A DNA stretch of 64,000 bases, from the NCBI GenBank assembly GCA_025266875.1, contig JALLLT010000004.1:992001-1056000 (forward strand), read 5' to 3'. Numbering within the stretch: position 1 is the first letter of the stretch; each line of letters opens with the position of its first letter. This stretch comes from Fennellomyces sp. T-0311. Its lineage: Eukaryota > Mucoromycota > Mucoromycetes > Mucorales > Lichtheimiaceae. Of the stretch, positions 59,113 through 64,000 are shown in pieces. Under the pieces are notes generated by a model that was not told the DNA's origin, did no database searches, and saw only the letters and a list, made by a program, of their open reading frames with translations. A program made the position numbers and the translations under genes.

Positions 59113-60824
59113 ACTGCACCTGACAAACGCAGGCATGCATCTGTGACTTGGAGGGATTATTTTAGCTACGTGTCTGTAAATTCTATAAAATCATCCGCAA
59201 TATACTGTCTACCCTTTATCTTGTCAATTGCCAAAACAATAGTTGTGTTGCGCGGCCACGTAAAGATAACTTTCTTTGACGCATCATGATGAAGCTTATG
59301 ACCGACCAAAGACAGTCGTCCTATGATGTTGATGGATATACACAGCCGCTCAACAGCTTGGCGGATCCAATGACACAGCACGCTTTCCCACTTCTAGCGT
59401 GGTGCCTGCGCGTCAGAATTAGTGATCATCCCCACTAACGGATCAGGCTATATTCAGACAAAATCATGTAAACAAGCTGGAAGAAAAGTGCGTTCTTTTT
59501 CCGTGCTGATTGAGGAAGACAGCCAGCCATTCCTGATTGATCGACTTGCTTTCAATACAGGGACAATACAACACCGTTACGCGGCATTACGGCGGGCCAC
59601 AAAACGGAAGTCTATCTGGCGGGAACCTGTTGTTTGTTTGGACAGGGAAACCATAGGAGACTGGTCAGGAGCATCGTGCTCCAGCCGATTACGACGGGGC
59701 ATACACACCTCCGCAAAGAACATACTAGAGTAACTGCTTGAGTAATAGTGGAAGCGCAGGGTAGCAACGTAAAATGACAGCTATAAAGCTCACAACATGG
59801 TAGTGCGTGGCACCACGAGTGACCGAACTTTGTCAATTGTTGCCGCGCATCCAAATGTAATGTATCTACGTAGATGTCTTATGGTGATGGTTGCTTCGGT
59901 TACGACGCGGTCGTCACAACCCAAGTCCACATTGGAATGATGTTGCGCATATGTGTAGCAAGTTTTATTTCTTAGTTCAGTAGTACTTGTATTGGGCATC
60001 ACTATCAAACATTTGTATAATGGAACGCGTACATGTTACCAAAACAGATGATATCCTACGAGTATCTTTTTCTTGTCTTTCTATTTGCCCTTTTGGCTTG
60101 AATATTTTCTATATTGTGCCGCTTGTGTAAAAAAAACACAAAGCAAAGGCTGGCTGGTTGTGTACGGTACTGTGTGCGCTCGGTCGTCATTTTTCCACGA
60201 ATAGCGGCTGTTGAGAAGCAGTCTTATTGTTATGGAAAAGGATGATGGAGCAACCAGTTGGCCGGGGCCGTACTCCAGATCTGAAAAGCACAGTAGGATC
60301 GACGCCTCTACACATACTCGCTAGATGAAACTCCTATCACGCCACCAGTCGTCATCGATAATCTTGACTCGAGTACACGGATCCGGTACCTCTACGACGA
60401 TGACTTAATGAGCATTCCTATAGGTTGAGAAGGGAGTCCCATTTCTTTTTTTTTGCATAATGCTGATCGGCAGACCAGTTATGGACATCAGATAATATAC
60501 TAAATGTCACTTCTTCCTTCATACAAGACTCTTCATCACCCCGGCCACTTTAATTTGTTTTCACAACAACGAGCTTTCTTATGCCACTCGTTGCGTATCT
60601 CTACGATATCCCTACCCAAAGTTACCGCGAAAAAAAACTGTTCCGATGACATTACCATAATTGGGTATCTACTGAAATCCGGTACTTTCACATTCTACTT
60701 ACCAAAAAAACAACTGTGCGATTGGCATGATGTTGTTTACTGTTTTCACGTGTATGCTCCATCTGTCTCGGTTGGTCTTTCGTTATCACAACATCTCTTC
60801 CTCTACTGTATTCCATATTTCACC
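59113..60824. other. Region upstream of the nuclease-like gene, with a possible 5' exon
   Basis: Short frames on both strands without family match. A stretch at about 60232-60420 reads MEKDDGATSWPGPYSRSEK and, after a frame change, ITPPVVIDNLDSSTRIRYLY. It could be upstream exons of the gene that follows or a relic of a relative. A pyrimidine-rich stretch precedes the ATG at 60825. Confidence 0.4.
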
Positions 60825-63125
60825 ATGGAGAATAGCACAGAAACGCGTACTGAACCGTATCCAGGATACATCGGTAAATGCCAAGCAACACAGGGCACAT
60901 ATGGTTCTTTTGCTGTTCGACTCTTCTCATTATATAACGCCTGTTTAGCATTAATTCAATACCTAAGAAGCGCCACCAACCCAAAATTGGGCGACTTTGT
61001 CAAACGCAACAAAGCAAAAGTTGCTGGGTGGTCCGGTGTTCACAACGACTGTGACGGATTAAAAGCAACGTGGGTTTCCCGTTTCCAGAAGAAGTCCAAT
61101 GATATTGAACCTGGAATCATCCCTGAGTAAGCGAGCAGAATCTAAGCAGTAGAAGTTAATTAAGTTTTATGGAAGTATACAATGTCCCGAATTACTTTGG
61201 AAAGAAGTGTTTGCTATGGTAAACATATGATATTATGTGTTCTACGGCAATCTGTTTACCTTTTATTTAGACCCAAACTGCTGTAGAACACAACGTTGCC
61301 AGCATGAGTGTTATGCAAGAATCTGCACGAACGAACGTGGCTCAACTTCGACAAGCCGTTAATACCATGAATGCGGAAGCAAGCTCTGATAATTATGAAA
61401 TGCCCAATGGTATGTTCTTCTACAAGGTACACTGGTTTAAAAGTGCTTACCTTATATTATTAAGCAGGAGCGAATAGCGTATCAACCGTCGATAGCTGGT
61501 CAAGCGCCGATGCGCATCCAAAGGCAACTTACCTTGTAAGCTTCGAGCTTTCGACTGTAAAAGACATACTTCCATCCGAGAATGAGCGCGTACGTGTTAC
61601 TTATTTTTAATTACTTGATTTTAATGTACCCATTCTTATATAGTGGCATCACAATGGTGTTGACATGAGTCAGGCGTTGAATAACTTCCGCCACAAATCG
61701 GTACAAGATGCAATCAAGCTCACGAAAGCATTGAGCCCAAGACGAACATTGTAAGTGCTATAAGCAAATCTAGTATAAAATCGAATGATGTAGTGACGTT
61801 AGTTTTCAGAGCCTTGAGCTATGTATACCTTTTTGCGTTGAGCGAGGACGAGTCCGCATTCCCGTTTAAATCCGCATCCATGCGTTTCAACCGTCTATTT
61901 GATAGAGAACAACTTGGATCAAATGCAGATGAATGGTGCAGAGCTGCGCGCGAGGTATGAAAACATACGTGGACTTTAAAGTTTGGATTTACCGGTTCTG
62001 TACTAATACATCATACATATAGGCCCTTGAAAAAAATGTTGATGCTGATCCTGAGGATCAAAGCAATGAAGAAGAATGGTCATTAGCGAGCATTCTCGCC
62101 AACAATTTACTTACAGCTACAGCGTTGAAAAACAAGCAGCTGTTGAGTTTTGCTGAGGTGTTATACGACCTTGCAACGACGGACACCCAGTGGGCAGGCG
62201 ATCTGACCGAGGACACTCATGTACACGCACACATTGCCCCACTCATGAAAGCTGTTTTTACAAAAGACAAGAGATTCACGTGTCAGTGGTAAGAAATACT
62301 GAAAAAAGCAATAAGCATCATTACCTACGATATTAATCATGCATGATCACTCTCTCAACATTTTGAAGGGCAAACACGATGTTGGAAGCGTTGAGAGTCC
62401 GTTCCACCAGCACTGAATCAGCTATAATGAATGGACCAAACATGGACAGGCTATTGCCAGACTTTACCTGCTCCGTTAAAGTCCAAAACAGGACATTCGA
62501 CTTGCTTGCACTTGAAGTGAAGCCACCGAAGAAGACCGGCCACGACTTGGAAAAGCTCGGACGCGAGCTCAAGGTCATGTTTGACGCGCTCATTAAAGCG
62601 CATATACCAGAACCTATTGTATGTGGTATCCATGTCCAAGGTAGATTTTATAGGCTGGTCAAATCCATTTATCGCTCTGTACTCATTTGTTCCGTAAAAA
62701 AGAGCTCACTGTCCGGACTTACAAAATGGAGTTAACGCATGACGGCATATATCAATTCCTTGAGCTACAAAATGTCGATCTTATCACCAAACACTCGCAG
62801 CTTGGCCAACTGCCAGCTGTTTTTGAGACCATCTGGCAAACCAAGGTAAGTAGAATCTGTTACTTCGTACTCAGTAGCCAACTGGGTCTGACACGGAAAT
62901 AATATACGTACGATGAAGAACATCGTTGCTCGAACAGCACAACGTGTAAAGTCCAGAATACTGCAGAAGATGGCAGGTGATGATGAGATACCCGAAGGCG
63001 CTGTCCCGATGAAGTGGATGAGACCAGATTTAAAGAAGAAGGACCGGAAGGTCAAAAGAAAGGCACCTTATACCGGAAAGGGGAACGATCCAGCTGCAGA
63101 AACAAAGAAGGGAAGAAAGCGTTGA
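60825..63125 (+). CDS. Predicted PD-(D/E)XK nuclease-like protein, 581 aa
   Basis: Ten exons (60825-61126, 61176-61218, 61271-61409, 61468-61589, 61644-61750, 61810-61954, 62023-62288, 62369-62640, 62703-62845, 62919-63125) total exactly 1746 bases with consistent phases. The first 370 residues are mainly helical (FSLYNACLALIQYLRSATNP, SLASILANNLLTATALKNKQ). Residues 375-510 form the conserved part: LLPDFTCSVK (Pro405-Asp406), then RTFDLLALEVKPPKKTGHDL (Glu424-x-Lys426), GRELKVMFDALIKAHIPEPI, VCGIHVQGELTVRTYKMEL. Asp406 and Glu424-Val-Lys426 fit the PD-(D/E)XK nuclease core, and the hydrophobic strand LLALEV sits exactly where that fold needs it. The tail (KKKDRKVKRKAPYTGKG, KKGRKR) looks like a nuclear signal. 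No established function is known to me. The start could be earlier. Confidence 0.72.
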
Positions 63126-64000
63126 TTTATATCTTTTGTTCCTGTTGTCCATTATATATACTTTGTACCTGTCCCTTTTATATACTTACCTAGAACCATA
63201 TATATCCAAAAAAATTATGCTGATTGCTTGACTGCCCATCAAGAGTCTTAACACTGTCCAGTAGTACCCAGCTGATTCAAAAACAGCTTTAAATGCGGCT
63301 CTCCTTTCTTGTTAATGAAAGATGAGATGCTATTGGTTCCCAGGTTTCATCATGTGTGATATAGACATTATTTATTAGGCATAGAAGCACCCAACGTCAA
63401 TTGCATATTATTCGCCTACAAGACGGTCTAAAAACCAATCGAAGGTTTCCACCGAGCTGAAGTTAAATTTGTATGCAACTAATCGATACACTGCGAGCAT
63501 TGGTCAATGCAAGTATCAATGCAAATTTTATGTCCAACCTTGACTTTAGTTAGTCGCATAATTCGGTGCCGGTGTATTCCCAAGTATTACGGGGTAATTA
63601 GGCTGTACTTGACAATGAATCATTTCTCATACGCCGCGTAGTGCTAGATCAAGGTTGTATTTGTGTCGCCGAAATTCGCGTCTTGACTGTGGAGCAGTTT
63701 TTACTGACGGGCACTATACTGTTCGAGGAAGAACGATCTGCCAATTATATACATCAAAGGACTCGTATGTATGTCTCATCTGACAAAGCACTTATCTTAA
63801 GAACGTCAAGAGCTGTCACCTTTTTTTATGGTCACCGAGATCTCTCAGATCTTTTGTATTGTATGATCACCTGCTACTTACGTATGTATAACAGTCAATA
63901 TCATATTCGTGGTGCGAAAAGCGTACATATATAACAGATGAATCTCTACTCGGACCTGGCCTTATTTAGCGATGAAGCTTGGAGACCTTCACTTTATGAA
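63126..64000. other. Right-end intergenic region
   Basis: AT-rich, with a plus-strand frame at 63641-63934 that starts at a non-ATG codon and has no recognised similarity. Nothing further is supported before the window ends. Confidence 0.45.

Noticed and set aside
63641..63934. A 97-codon frame near the right end
   Set aside because: It has no ATG at its start and no family resemblance.

Overview
The window is nuclear DNA of a filamentous fungus, most likely a member of the Mucoromycota (Mucorales-type). The evidence is the density of short GT-AG introns (about 40-75 bases), a fungal Zn2Cys6 regulator, a fused trehalose-phosphate synthase/phosphatase, an Atg15 lipase, and repetitive gene families and mobile-element remains of the kind common in that phylum. 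No genus is assigned. Gene models were built by hand from splice signals. In nearly all multi-exon models the summed exon length is divisible by three and the joined protein reads through family motifs.

Region by region: 1-4.1 kb holds three minus-strand housekeeping genes: Gtr2/RagC (runs off the left edge), a calponin-homology protein and the mitochondrial chaperone Tim8. From 4.1 to 11.7 kb the DNA is AT-rich, with a broken F-box/LRR gene and a tandem set of three divergent paralogues of a protein family I do not recognise. From 12.6 to 16.3 kb lie the trehalose enzyme (plus) and ribosomal protein eL8 (minus), convergent. 16.4-20.8 kb is gene-poor and carries a short inverted-repeat element. 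A Zn2Cys6 transcription factor fills 20.8-23.1 kb.

From 26.1 to 35.2 kb is a compact gene block: cystinosin, a ubiquitin-conjugating E2, mitoribosomal uS4m (Nam9), rRNA-processing Efg1, autophagy lipase Atg15 and primase large subunit Pri2. 35.3-40.2 kb is AT-rich, with a pogo-like MITE and a FAR1/MULE-type fragment. 40.2-48.7 kb carries neurochondrin, a low-complexity protein, a PA-TM-RING ubiquitin ligase and the ER mannosyltransferase Alg9, all on the minus strand. 49.7-53.9 kb has an F-box/LRR protein and an MFS drug:H+ antiporter on the plus strand.

The right end (54-63 kb) is the most unusual part. A decayed DDE-type transposase there seems to have a DEDD 3'-5' exonuclease domain lodged inside its catalytic core. 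It is followed by about 0.8 kb of diverged direct repeats and then an intact ten-exon gene with a recognisable PD-(D/E)XK nuclease signature. The conserved genes are mainly unlinked housekeeping functions: nutrient signalling (Gtr2, cystinosin, Atg15), ubiquitin (E2, RING, F-box), mitochondria (Tim8, uS4m), ribosome assembly (eL8, Efg1), replication (Pri2) and N-glycosylation (Alg9). I see no operon-like logic joining them.
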